Position numbers and translations under genes: made by a program. Below are positions 1 through 8,047 of a stretch of DNA of 52,000 nucleotides, in pieces. The notes below the pieces were generated by a model. The model was not told the origin of the DNA. It saw only the letters and a list, made by a program, of their open reading frames with translations, and did no database searches. Origin of the DNA: Acidobacteriota bacterium (GTDB taxonomy: Bacteria; Acidobacteriota; Vicinamibacteria; Vicinamibacterales; CAVVIG01); assembly GCA_003222395.1 (NCBI GenBank), contig QHWB01000066.1, positions 1 to 52,000 of the forward strand, in the 5' to 3' direction. Numbering within the stretch: position 1 is the stretch's first letter; each line of letters starts with the position of its first letter.

Positions 1-60
1 GCTTGGAAAGCGTGTGTAGGGGAAACTCTACCGAGGGTTCGAATCCCTCTCTCTCCGCCA
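1..60 (+). tRNA. tRNA-Ser(GGA), 3' part only
   Basis: The window opens inside a serine tRNA. An anticodon loop TTGGAAA at 3-9 gives anticodon GGA (5-7), which reads UCC and UCU. A long class II variable arm follows (about 12-32), then a T arm with GAGGG, TTCGAAT and CCCTC, an acceptor strand, discriminator G and an encoded CCA ending at 60. The long variable arm and the TGGAAAG context match bacterial tRNA-Ser(GGA). The 5' half lies before the window, so the acceptor pairing cannot be checked. Confidence 0.93.
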
Positions 61-168
61 ACTCCCTCGCTGCGCTCGGCACGAATCCTTCTCTCTAACC
101 TTCAGCTGGCAAGCCAAAGCGAGCTGACAGTCATCCGAAGGTTCGCGCGCCGGCGCAAGATGGACTGA

Positions 169-1377
169 CTACGGCACGCGTCCCGTATAGCGCGCACGCG
201 GGCGAATGAGTTGACCCGACTCGTACTGCTCGATCGCATGCGCAATCCATCCGGTGGATCGACCAAGAGCGAACATCAGGGCCGGCGCGTAATCGGGCAG
301 GCGATACGTGCGCGTGACGGCGGCCAGGCCGAAATCGAGGTTCGGAAGATCCTGCAGCAACTCGGATCCCGCCTTCGCGAGATGTCGAACAGCGCGCCCC
401 TCCGCCTCGTTGCCGCTGGCCTCCGCGAGCCGCATCAGCGCCGACGCGCGCGGATCGCCGGCCGCGTACAGAGGATGGCCGAATCCCGATAGTGTCTCCC
501 CGGCGCGAAGGCGGCTCGCGACGGCTGCTCTCGCGCTTTTCGGCGTGCGCGCCTCGGCCAGCAGTGCGAGCACCCGCTCCGACGCGCCTCCGTGCTTGTA
601 CCCCTTGAGCGTCGCCATCGCCGCCGACACGACGTCGTACGGCGACGCGCCCGCTGACGCCGCGCATCGAGCGACGAACGACGACACGTTCAGCTCGTGG
701 TCGGCGCACAGGACGAGCGCCGTTCGGATCACCTCGGCGACTTCAGCCCTCTTCGGCGCCCACGCGGTCTGCAGCGCGCGATGCACGGGACGGTCGCCCT
801 CGCGCGGCGCGATCGCCGCCGCCAGCAGCCGGACGATGCGCGCGCCGGTCTGTCGGACGGCGGCCGGGCGCAGATCATACGACGCGAGATCGCTGGCGGC
901 GCCGACCGGCAGCGCGAGCTGCAGCAGCGTGAACGTATCCTTCGCGCACGTCCGGAGTCGCGCGAGGCGACGGCCGGACAACGCGGACGGCTGCGCGAAC
1001 AGTCGCTGACGTTCGGGTTCTTCTGCGTCCCACAATACGCCCGCCGTCTCTTCGAGGCTCGCGGTCCTCGCAAGGGCGACCGCATCGCGGCCGCGGTAGT
1101 AGAACCTCCCTTCGTGAATCAACGTGATGGCCGACTCGAGGACGGGTCCGCCCCAATGCAGCCCGCGCGCCGCGGCTCTGGCGGGATCGCGCCGCACCTC
1201 CTTCCGTTCGAGCAGACGCTCGAGGTCCTCGCGGTAATACCGGCGCTCTTTCGGCCGGCCGGGAACGGGCTCGGAGCGCAGTTGGCCGCGGCTGGCGTAC
1301 GCGTACAGCGTCGCGCGCGTGATGCCGAGCGTTTGCGCGGCCTGCGCGGCCGTCAGGTGATAGCGTCCCGCCTTCAC
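169..1377 (-). CDS. Citrate synthase homologue with N-terminal helix-turn-helix domain
   Basis: 402 aa, GTG start. Residues 7-55 form a MerR/excisionase-like DNA-binding domain (AAQTLGITRATLYAYASRG followed by a basic wing). Residues 75-400 are a citrate synthase fold, with His262 in GYKHGG, His301 in GFGHPLY and Asp348 in NLDFG matching the catalytic His-His-Asp of citrate synthase; the C-terminal GRSTGWIAHAIEQ motif is also present. The catalytic set is intact, so it may condense acetyl- or propionyl-CoA with oxaloacetate, or act as a metabolite-sensing regulator. It is transcribed away from a second, HTH-free citrate synthase with 59 bp between the starts. Control of that shared region by this protein is inference. 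The fold assignment is firm; substrate and regulatory role are open. Confidence 0.88.
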   Translation of the reverse strand: MKAGRYHLTAAQAAQTLGITRATLYAYASRGQLRSEPVPGRPKERRYYREDLERLLERKEVRRDPARAAARGLHWGGPVLESAITLIHEGRFYYRGRDAVALARTASLEETAGVLWDAEEPERQRLFAQPSALSGRRLARLRTCAKDTFTLLQLALPVGAASDLASYDLRPAAVRQTGARIVRLLAAAIAPREGDRPVHRALQTAWAPKRAEVAEVIRTALVLCADHELNVSSFVARCAASAGASPYDVVSAAMATLKGYKHGGASERVLALLAEARTPKSARAAVASRLRAGETLSGFGHPLYAAGDPRASALMRLAEASGNEAEGRAVRHLAKAGSELLQDLPNLDFGLAAVTRTYRLPDYAPALMFALGRSTGWIAHAIEQYESGQLIRPRARYTGRVP

Positions 1378-1383
1378 AATGGG

Positions 1384-1407
1384 TTGATTCTACGATCAAT
1401 ATTGACA
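1384..1407. promoter_or_regulatory. Palindromic operator/promoter candidate between two citrate synthase genes
   Basis: The 59-bp divergent gap holds the inverted repeat TTGAT (1384-1388) N6 ATCAA (1395-1399), an overlapping perfect palindrome TCAATATTGA (1396-1405) and a consensus -35 box TTGACA (1402-1407) reading toward the plus-strand gene. The cluster of half-sites beside an HTH-bearing gene suggests autoregulation, which is inference. No good -10 is evident at standard spacing. Confidence 0.45.
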
Positions 1408-1436
1408 ACTGAAGAGGCCGGCCCGACGATCATGCT

Positions 1437-2573
1437 ATGACGGACGGTCTCGAAGGCGTCGTCGCTGCGTCGACGCGACTGAGCGACGTCGACGGCGAGG
1501 CGGGCCGGCTCACGCTTGCCGGATACGCCGTCGAAGATCTTGCGCCGCGCGCCGCGTTCGAAGACGTAGCGTATCTGTTCCTGCACGGGCGTCTGCCGAC
1601 GCCCCCCGAGCGCGATCGGTTCGCCCGCGATCTCGCGGGGCGCCGGCCGTTGTCCGGCGCCGCCACAACAGTGCTTCGCGAGGCGGCCGCGGCGAAGGCG
1701 CCGCCGATGGACGCCTTGCGGATGGCCGCCCCGCTCGTCAGCCTCGGCCGCGACGGGGGTCCGCTCGACGAGGCGATGGACGCGATCGCGGCGTTCCCGA
1801 CGATCGTGGGAACGTATTGGAGATTTCGCTGCGGCGACGCGCCGGTCCCGGTTCGTTTCGATCTGGCGCACGCAGCGCACTACCTCTATCAGCTCTTCGG
1901 CGCGGAACCATCAGCGGAGCGCGCCCGCGCGCTGGAGACTTATCTCAATACCGTCTGCGATCACGGTCTCAACGCCTCCACGTTCGCGGCGCGCGTCATC
2001 GCGTCCACGCGATCGGACGTGATCTCGGCCATCACCGGCGCCGTCGGCGCGCTCAAAGGCCCGCTGCACGGCGGCGCGCCCGGTCCCGCGCTCGACATGG
2101 TGTTCGAGATCGGCGCGCCGGACCGCGCCGAGACGATCATTCGCGCGAAGCTGGATCGCGGCGAGCGCCTCATGGGATTCGGCCACGGCGTCTACCGGGT
2201 TCGCGATCCGCGCGCCGACGTCCTGGCAGGCGCCGCCGAGCAATTCTACGGGAGCGACGGCGATCGCGGTCTGTACGATATGGCGCGCAGCGTCGAACGG
2301 ACCGCGCTGCGCCTGCTGCACGAGCGCAAGCCGGAGCGCCGGCTCGATACGAACGTCGAGTTCTATACGGCGCTGCTGTTACACGGAATCGGACTGCCGG
2401 CCGAATTATTCACTCCCACCTTCGCCGTCGGACGCGTCGTCGGCTGGTCGGCGCATTGCCTGGAACAACTGCGCGATGGAAGACTGATCCGTCCGCAGTC
2501 GACGTACGTTGGACCTGTCGACCTTCATTATGATCGCCAACGCGCACTGGCCCCGTCGACGGACGCGAGATAA
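1437..2573 (+). CDS. Citrate synthase (CitA-like)
   Basis: 378 aa, a normal length for the short bacterial citrate synthases. It would condense acetyl-CoA (or another acyl-CoA) with oxaloacetate in the cytoplasm. Family motifs are clear: DHGLNASTFAARV (175-187), LKGPLHGGAPGPA with His211, MGFGHGVYRVRDPRA with His250, TNVEFY with Glu308, and AVGRVVGWSAHCLEQ. The third catalytic acid is Glu308 where most enzymes carry Asp in NVDFY; I recall Glu variants in CitA-type proteins, so activity is not excluded. The ATG at 1437 starts 59 bp from the divergent HTH-fused paralogue. Specificity (citrate versus 2-methylcitrate) cannot be read from the sequence. Confidence 0.92.
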   Translation: MTDGLEGVVAASTRLSDVDGEAGRLTLAGYAVEDLAPRAAFEDVAYLFLHGRLPTPPERDRFARDLAGRRPLSGAATTVLREAAAAKAPPMDALRMAAPLVSLGRDGGPLDEAMDAIAAFPTIVGTYWRFRCGDAPVPVRFDLAHAAHYLYQLFGAEPSAERARALETYLNTVCDHGLNASTFAARVIASTRSDVISAITGAVGALKGPLHGGAPGPALDMVFEIGAPDRAETIIRAKLDRGERLMGFGHGVYRVRDPRADVLAGAAEQFYGSDGDRGLYDMARSVERTALRLLHERKPERRLDTNVEFYTALLLHGIGLPAELFTPTFAVGRVVGWSAHCLEQLRDGRLIRPQSTYVGPVDLHYDRQRALAPSTDAR

Positions 2574-2735
2574 GGCGTCAGGAGCGCTTCCGCGAGCACG
2601 ATCGGGCGTGCGCGCGTGACAGCCTTGAGCCTTTGCGAGGCGCGCGCGCCGGGCAACAGCGGCGGGCGTGGGTCCCCGCCGCGACAAATAAGCATGGGCC
2701 CACGCGTTCAAGAAAATGTGGGAGCCGCGCGCGTA

Positions 2736-3122
2736 TCAATGACGATCGATACTTGTCTCGTCCAGCCAGCGCGCCGCCGACTCGCGGTCCTGAAACACCT
2801 CGACGAGATAGCCGCTGCCTTCGATCAACGACGCATACATGCGCGCCAATCCGTGGAGCGCTTCGTTGTTCGTGACGATGGCGATCGAAGCGCCGCCGAG
2901 CGGCGCATGCAGGCGGGCGGACGCCGCGAGATCACGAATATAGTACGCCGTCATCTCGCCGTTGACGTCGATCTCGCGCGCGTCGTAGAGCAGGCCATAC
3001 GTCGAGACGCTCTCGCCGCGGACCGCCGCAATCAGCTTCGACACGTCCTCGGTGGTGACGGGGCCGCTCACCGTCACGATCAGTTGCCGGCGTTCGTCGT
3101 CGCGCGCGATGTCGAACCTCAT
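2736..3122 (-). CDS. STAS/SpoIIAA-like protein
   Basis: 128 aa from the ATG at 3122 (MRFDIARDDERRQLIV). The frame is open to 3170, but the extra 16 residues look like leader. The pattern of alternating strands and helices (GPVTTEDV, GLLYDAREIDVNG, ASIAIVTNNEALHGLARMY, AARWLDE) resembles the single-domain SpoIIAA/STAS-like proteins that bind partners or small ligands. No enzymatic residues stand out. It faces away from a response regulator gene with about 125 bp between the starts, so both may share a control region. The family call is by pattern only and the function is unknown. Confidence 0.6.
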   Translation of the reverse strand: MRFDIARDDERRQLIVTVSGPVTTEDVSKLIAAVRGESVSTYGLLYDAREIDVNGEMTAYYIRDLAASARLHAPLGGASIAIVTNNEALHGLARMYASLIEGSGYLVEVFQDRESAARWLDETSIDRH

Positions 3123-3247
3123 GGCGCGAACCGTCCCCCCGTTCGATTGGCGCGGCGCGAAGTCTACCACCGCCGCGCGGTTTAGGAAGTCGGTTCCTTG
3201 CGCAGCTCTGCACTCGCGGTTTGACGCCTGTCAGCGGGCCGCCGCCA

Positions 3248-3634
3248 ATGACCGGCGTGAAGCACATCCTCGTCGTCGACGACGACGCGCTGATGCTGTC
3301 GGTGATTGGACGCGCGCTGCAGGATTACGAGGTGACGCTCGCGCGCGACGGCGACGAGGCGCTGAGGGTGACGGCGCCGGGGATGCGGCTCGATCTGCTG
3401 ATTACCGATTACCTGATGCCGGCGATGATGGGCGACGAGCTGCTCGGACGGATGCGCGAGCGGCGCCCGAGCCTGAAGGCGCTCGTCATCAGCGGCCACG
3501 GCGGGCTGCTCGAGCGCGAGATGCCCGACTGGTGGCGCGCGCAACCGCACCTGGAGAAGCCATTCGCGATCTCCGCGCTGCGGGATCTCGTCGTGCGGCT
3601 CATCGGTCCGCCGTTCGGACGTGAGACGCGTTAA
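3248..3634 (+). CDS. Single-domain response regulator (CheY-like receiver)
   Basis: 128 aa from the ATG at 3248 (a TTG at 3221 would add nine residues). It is a complete receiver domain without an output domain: acidic pocket DDD near residues 11-13, phospho-acceptor Asp54 in LLITDYLMP, switch Ser in VISGHGG, and conserved Lys in HLEKPF. Stand-alone receivers relay phosphate or bind partner kinases and phosphatases. No histidine kinase lies next to it. Its TAA stop overlaps the stop codon of the convergent small membrane protein gene by three bases. Confidence 0.88.
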   Translation: MTGVKHILVVDDDALMLSVIGRALQDYEVTLARDGDEALRVTAPGMRLDLLITDYLMPAMMGDELLGRMRERRPSLKALVISGHGGLLEREMPDWWRAQPHLEKPFAISALRDLVVRLIGPPFGRETR

Positions 3635-3807
3635 GGCTCCGACGCGAACGCCCAGCAACCGACGGCCGCCGTCACCATGCCAACAAGGCCGGCGACCCAC
3701 ACCGAAAATCCCGCAGTAAACGTCAGCGCGGCGACGCCGGTCCCGAGCACAAGAATCAGCGGAAGCGAAGCAACGTTGAGACGTTGCTGCAGCATGCGCA
3801 TGTCCAT
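3631..3807 (-). CDS. Small two-helix membrane protein (58 aa)
   Basis: A short open frame of 58 residues from the ATG at 3807 to the TAA at 3631. After MDMRMLQQRLN come two hydrophobic stretches, about residues 13-30 (SLPLILVLGTGVAALTF) and 35-54 (VWVAGLVGMVTAAVGCWAF), separated by a short turn and ending in SEP. A ribosome binding site GAAGGG lies about 6 nt before the start. It converges on the response regulator, and the two stop codons share the bases TTAA at 3631-3634. No family is recognised. Coding is supported by the binding site, the clean two-helix pattern and the tight fit into the gap. Confidence 0.6.
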   Translation of the reverse strand: MDMRMLQQRLNVASLPLILVLGTGVAALTFTAGFSVWVAGLVGMVTAAVGCWAFASEP

Positions 3808-3881
3808 GAAAACCCTTCACAGAAATGCGCCGGATTGCTGGTGGGGTAGTACTCGTTTCGGCGGAGCACCGCGTCAGCTGT

Positions 3882-3964
3882 AGGGGTGCCGACACTTGCC
3901 GGCCGGGTGCCGAGCGCCGAGCGCACGGTGCCGGGCGCGCACGCTGCACCCCTGCACCGTGCGC
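3882..3964 (-). terminator. Nested inverted repeats after the TonB receptor gene
   Basis: Downstream of the receptor stop (3991, minus strand) lies an 11-bp perfect inverted repeat GCGCACGGTGC (3921-3931) / GCACCGTGCGC (3954-3964), nested with an 8-bp pair AGGGGTGC (3882-3889) / GCACCCCT (3946-3953). The two pairs interlock, so only one can form at a time. There is no T-run, so an intrinsic terminator is only possible; it could equally be a repeat element. Confidence 0.35.
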
Positions 3965-3990
3965 CGTTACATCCTGTGGCGTTACATCCG

Positions 3991-6837
3991 TCAGAATTTC
4001 AGCTGTGTCGATAGACGGAGCAGCCGTCCCTGCAGCACTGCCTGCGGCTGACCGAGGGTCGATCCGAAGTTCTGGTTCTGCGACAGGACGACATTGCTGT
4101 TCAGCGCGTTGAACATGTCGAGGGCGCCGTCGAGGCGATACCTGCCGATCGTGAACACCTTCCGGAAGCTCAAATCGAGCTGCGTCCAGCGATCGAGATA
4201 CTGGCTTCCCGGCGGAACCAGATTGACGGTGACCGCCTGCGTGCGCCCGCCGGGAAACAGATTCGCCGGCACCGCCCAGTTCACCGCGAGCGGCAGCCCG
4301 GCGTAGCTCTGCAGCGAGACGCCGACCTGCGCGCCCCACGCGATCGGATAGCTGCCCGCGAGCTTGTAGTCCGATCGGAACGGGACGTCGTACTGGCTCT
4401 GATCGCAATAGCGGAAAGTATTCGGATCGAAGCTCGCGCATGAGACGGTAATCAGCCTGTCGGCCGACCATCCGCCGAACATGCTGCCGCCTCGCGGCAG
4501 GCGCGCGGAGAAGCTCAGCTCGAGCCCGTTGTAGTTGACGCGCGCCTTCGATCGATCGGTCGCCGTCGTATCGAGCAGGTCGACGAGCCCCTGCTTCGAT
4601 CGATTCAGGTTGTAGATCGTCACCGGCTCGCCGTTGAGCGGGCTCGGCGTCGTGAACGACGCGTAGTCCGTCACGCTTACCAGCGTGTTGAGCTGCTGCT
4701 CGAGATTGTAAGTGTCGCGGCGATACCACGCGGCAGTCACCGACACACCGCGCAGCATCTGCCGCACGACGCCGAGGCTGTACTCGATGTCGTACGGGCG
4801 CTCGATGGTCGGATCGGCGCGCCGCGTGGCGACGATGCCGAGATTGCGATTGTTGCTCGGACCGATTTCGTTGTCCTGCGCGATGCCGTCTCCGTTGGTC
4901 GGCAGGGCGCGGCCCGAGCAGGTGGATGTGCCCGGGTTGTAGTCGCAGTCCGACCAGTTGCGCGTGTCGCTCTGCAGCGCCAGCGGATCGTAGCGGTTTG
5001 CGAAATCGGTCGTGTAGGCGCGGTTGTACTTGTTGATGCTCCCCTTGATGGCAGTCTTCGCGTCGCCGGTCAGGTCGTACACCATGCTGAAGCGCGGCGC
5101 GATGTTCTGCCAGTTCGGCACGTTCGGAATTTCGCCGAACGATCGCGCGGGCACGAAGCGCCCCGCCTCGACGGCCTTTGCCTGAATCGCGGAGTTGAAG
5201 TACTCCCAGCGCAGCCCCGGGTTGATCGTCAGCCGCTTCAGCGTCCACGAATCCTGCACGTAGACCCCGAGGTCCGCCTTCATCAGATCGTAGAGGCGCG
5301 TCGGCGTGTCGTACACGATCACTGAATCGGGCTGGCCGTCGCGGAAGCGGACGGTGAGATCGCCGTTGGCGTCGCGGTTGATCCAGTTCTGGCCGATGTG
5401 CCACTGCAGACCGGCTTTCACCGCGTGCGAGCCGGTGACGTACGCGAGCGTCGACACGAGCATGTAGCGGAAGTTGTAGGTCCCGAGCTCCGGCGGCGCC
5501 GCGAGGTTCGTCGTGTTGCGGACGATGTCGACGCGCGAGGCGTTCGCGTACCACTCCGGCGTGAACGGCGTGCGCAGGATGCCCGGCTGATAGCCCTCGC
5601 GATACGCGTTGACACTGGTTCCGAACCCGGCGTCGTACACGAGTTTGTTGCTGACCGCCGACGTCCACTTGATCGCGTCGGTGTACTTGAGCACGGGAGG
5701 CCGCCGCGCCGCCGCGAGCAGGACGTCCTGGCCCGACGTGAACAGGTGGCCGACGTACTTGGTCTGGTAGTCGTCGTACGCCGTGATCTTGTTGCGCGGG
5801 CTGACCTGCCACGTGAGCCGCAGCGTGTAGTTCCGGACGCGCTGATCGTAGATGCCGGGGCTGCCGTCGGGATAGAAGCTGTTGGCGACGATGTTGTCGT
5901 TGCCGACGCTGCGATGCGAGCCGAAGAACCACAGCTTGTCCCGTTTGATCGGTCCGCCGAGCGACGCGTTCACATCGAAGATCTTGTCGACCGAATCGGG
6001 CGTTCGCAGGCCGCGGTTGATCAGATCCTGCGACAGGTTGTCGCTCTGGAACGAATGGCCGGTGTAGCCGACGTAGGTCGCGCCGCTCAGCGCGTTGCCG
6101 CCTTCGCGCGGCACCAGGTTCAGGTGCGGTCCGCCGGCCGAGACTTCGGCGCCGAGCGCGGCGGTCTGCACCGTGATTTCCTGGCTCATCGCGTCGTTGT
6201 GATCGGGATGGCTGTCGCCGCCGCCGACGAGCGTGTTCATCTTCATGCCGTCGACATCGATGGTCGTGTCCTTGGTGACGCTCATGTGCGCGGTGAGGCG
6301 CGGGTTGACGGCCGCTCGCGCGCCGCCGACATTCTGGTCGCTGACCTTGGTGCCCACGGCGAGCGCGCCTTCGGCCTGATACATGCGCGGCACCGGGACG
6401 GCGTCGAGCAGCTGCCGCGTGAGAACCGTCGTCCGCTGCGCGTTCTGCACGTCGACGACCGGCGACTCGCCCGAGACGGTCACCGACTCCTCGACCGCGC
6501 CGACGCGCAGCTCGGCGTTGACGGTCGCCGTGAAGTTCGACGGCAGCTCGATGCCATCCTGCACGAACGTGCTGAATCCTGGGATCGTGAACGTCACCTT
6601 GTACAGCCCGGGACGCAAGTCGACGATGGCGTAGCGTCCCTGCGCATCGGTCGCGACGGTGCGGACCTTTTCAATGAGCGCGGGGCTCGTCGCCTCCACG
6701 ACGACGCCCGGAAGGACGCCGCCGCTCGAATCCTTCACGAGGCCGGTGATGGCGCTTTGGGCGGACGCTGCCCCGGGAAACAGGACGAGGGCGAAGGCTG
6801 CTGCCACGGCCGCTTGCGCGAGAGTCCGGCGAAGCAT
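3991..6837 (-). CDS. Oar-like TonB-dependent outer membrane receptor
   Basis: 948 aa from the ATG at 6837, chosen because GGAGGG sits 6 nt upstream and a signal peptide follows at once (LAQAAVAAAFALVLFPGAASA, cut near residue 26); the frame is open upstream to 6993. Residues 28-110 form a carboxypeptidase-type regulatory domain (ITGLVKDSSGGVLPGVVVEA), 125-250 a plug-like region, and the rest a large beta-barrel that ends in LKF with the terminal aromatic residue usual for outer membrane proteins. The domain order matches the Oar/SusC-related receptors abundant in acidobacteria, which import oligomers or bind surface ligands. The substrate is unknown and no partner lipoprotein lies beside it. 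A good promoter precedes it. Confidence 0.9.
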   Translation of the reverse strand: MLRRTLAQAAVAAAFALVLFPGAASAQSAITGLVKDSSGGVLPGVVVEATSPALIEKVRTVATDAQGRYAIVDLRPGLYKVTFTIPGFSTFVQDGIELPSNFTATVNAELRVGAVEESVTVSGESPVVDVQNAQRTTVLTRQLLDAVPVPRMYQAEGALAVGTKVSDQNVGGARAAVNPRLTAHMSVTKDTTIDVDGMKMNTLVGGGDSHPDHNDAMSQEITVQTAALGAEVSAGGPHLNLVPREGGNALSGATYVGYTGHSFQSDNLSQDLINRGLRTPDSVDKIFDVNASLGGPIKRDKLWFFGSHRSVGNDNIVANSFYPDGSPGIYDQRVRNYTLRLTWQVSPRNKITAYDDYQTKYVGHLFTSGQDVLLAAARRPPVLKYTDAIKWTSAVSNKLVYDAGFGTSVNAYREGYQPGILRTPFTPEWYANASRVDIVRNTTNLAAPPELGTYNFRYMLVSTLAYVTGSHAVKAGLQWHIGQNWINRDANGDLTVRFRDGQPDSVIVYDTPTRLYDLMKADLGVYVQDSWTLKRLTINPGLRWEYFNSAIQAKAVEAGRFVPARSFGEIPNVPNWQNIAPRFSMVYDLTGDAKTAIKGSINKYNRAYTTDFANRYDPLALQSDTRNWSDCDYNPGTSTCSGRALPTNGDGIAQDNEIGPSNNRNLGIVATRRADPTIERPYDIEYSLGVVRQMLRGVSVTAAWYRRDTYNLEQQLNTLVSVTDYASFTTPSPLNGEPVTIYNLNRSKQGLVDLLDTTATDRSKARVNYNGLELSFSARLPRGGSMFGGWSADRLITVSCASFDPNTFRYCDQSQYDVPFRSDYKLAGSYPIAWGAQVGVSLQSYAGLPLAVNWAVPANLFPGGRTQAVTVNLVPPGSQYLDRWTQLDLSFRKVFTIGRYRLDGALDMFNALNSNVVLSQNQNFGSTLGQPQAVLQGRLLRLSTQLKF

Positions 6838-6871
6838 AAGTCCCTCCAGCGTTGATGGCGAAGATGGACGC

Positions 6872-6900
6872 GAAATATCATTCTCCAGCGGTGATGTCAA
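6872..6900 (-). promoter_or_regulatory. Sigma-70-type promoter for the TonB receptor
   Basis: On the minus strand a perfect -35 TTGACA (plus coordinates 6895-6900) and TATTTC (6872-6877) are separated by 17 bp. Transcription would begin near 6865 and give a leader of about 28 nt carrying the GGAGGG ribosome binding site. Confidence 0.5.
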
Positions 6901-7008
6901 CGATTCGGTGCCTTCGCATGGGAACGCCATCATTTCGAGGCAGAAAGGGAAGTGCGACAATCTGGCCGAATATGTGAAGTGCCTGCCGCTCACGGCTTCA
7001 CGAGCCGA

Positions 7009-7027
7009 ACACCATCTGTTATGGTGT
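7009..7027. promoter_or_regulatory. Palindrome just before the cyclase start
   Basis: A perfect inverted repeat ACACCAT (7009-7015) CTGTT ATGGTGT (7021-7027) ends 4 nt before the GTG start at 7032. The hexamer TATGGT at its centre could serve as a -10. It may be an operator or an RNA hairpin over the initiation region; nothing decides between these. Confidence 0.4.
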
Positions 7028-7031
7028 CGGC

Positions 7032-8006
7032 GTGAAATACCAAAGAATCATCGCCGTGTGCGCGCTGGCGGCCGCCGTCGCGATGCCGTCGCTCTCGGGA
7101 CAGAGCGAGCCGCGCCCGCCGCGCAACGCCGAAGAATTCGATCAGCTGTTTCATCAGGTGTCGAACTGGGGACGCTGGGGCAAGGACGACCAGCTCGGAT
7201 CGGTGAATCTCGTCACGACGGCGAAGCGCAAGCAGGCGATGACGCTCGTGAAAACGGGCGAGTCGGTGTCGCTCGCGCACAATCCGATGACCGAGCGCGC
7301 CGAGGACAACAACAACCCGTTCGAGCACACGATGCTGCGCGGCAACAGCATGGATCGCTATGCCGTGTCGTACCACGGCTACGCGCACAGCCACATCGAC
7401 GCGCTGTGCCACATCCTGTACAAGGACCAGACCTACAACGGCTACCCGCGCGCCGAGGTGAACACCGAGAAAGGATGCACGAAGCTCGGCATCGACAACC
7501 TGAAGAACGGCGTCATCACGCGCGGCGTGCTGGTCGACATCCCACGGTTGAAGGGCGTCGACTTTCTCGAGCCTGGAACGCCGATCTACGTTGAAGATCT
7601 CGAGGCGTGGGAGAAAAAGGCGGGCGTGAAGACTTCATCTGGCGACGCGGTGCTGATTCGCACCGGACGCTGGGCGCGTCGCGCGAAGGTCGGCCCATGG
7701 GCCGTCGGCCAGAACGCCGCCGGGCTGCACGCCTCGGTCGCGCCGTGGTTCAAAGCGCGCGGCGTGGCGCTCGTTGGCAGCGACGCCGCCGAGGACGTGA
7801 CGCCGTCGCGCGTCGAAGGCGTCGCGCTGCCGATCCACACGCTTTTCATCACGGCGATGGGAATCAACCTGCTCGACAACCAGGATCTCGAAGCGCTCGG
7901 CGCCGCCGCGGCGAGGCTCAATCGCTGGGAATTCATGCTGACGATCGCGCCGGTGCCGGTCACAGGCGGCACGGGATTTCCGCTGAACGCCCTGGCGGTA
8001 TTCTGA
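7032..8006 (+). CDS. Secreted cyclase-family metal-dependent hydrolase (kynurenine formamidase-like)
   Basis: 324 aa, GTG start. An N-terminal signal peptide (IIAVCALAAAVAMPSLSG, cut near residue 23) is followed by a cyclase-superfamily domain. The metal-binding signature is HGYAHSHIDALCH at about residues 115-127, corresponding to the HxGTHxDxPxH motif of the family with Ser in place of the usual Thr. Family members hydrolyse N-formylkynurenine, isatin or related amides and lactones. Export to the periplasm and the length (family about 210-330) agree with acidobacterial homologues annotated only as cyclase family protein. It is divergent from the TonB receptor, so a shared substrate is possible but unproven. 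The substrate is unknown. Confidence 0.85.
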   Translation: MKYQRIIAVCALAAAVAMPSLSGQSEPRPPRNAEEFDQLFHQVSNWGRWGKDDQLGSVNLVTTAKRKQAMTLVKTGESVSLAHNPMTERAEDNNNPFEHTMLRGNSMDRYAVSYHGYAHSHIDALCHILYKDQTYNGYPRAEVNTEKGCTKLGIDNLKNGVITRGVLVDIPRLKGVDFLEPGTPIYVEDLEAWEKKAGVKTSSGDAVLIRTGRWARRAKVGPWAVGQNAAGLHASVAPWFKARGVALVGSDAAEDVTPSRVEGVALPIHTLFITAMGINLLDNQDLEALGAAAARLNRWEFMLTIAPVPVTGGTGFPLNALAVF

Positions 8007-8019
8007 TTCTGATTGACGA

Positions 8020-8047
8020 TGTGGCGCGGCCGTTCAGGTGGCGCGGG
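8020..8047. repeat. Dispersed GTGGCGCGG repeat, degenerate copy
   Basis: Two GTGGCGCGG units separated by CCGTTCAG lie in the gap between convergent genes and supply the TGA stop of the minus-strand gene at 8034-8036. Related copies lie at 9178-9258, 28714-28738, 31195-31218 and 40790-40915. Confidence 0.5.

Noticed and set aside
97-143. Inverted repeat AACCTTC (97-103) / GAAGGTT (137-143) after the tRNA as a terminator.
   Set aside because: Loop of 33 nt and no T-run; not convincing.
2574-2735. Possible gene between citrate synthase and the STAS-like gene.
   Set aside because: The 162-bp gap has only GC-rich sequence without a start site or protein-like frame.
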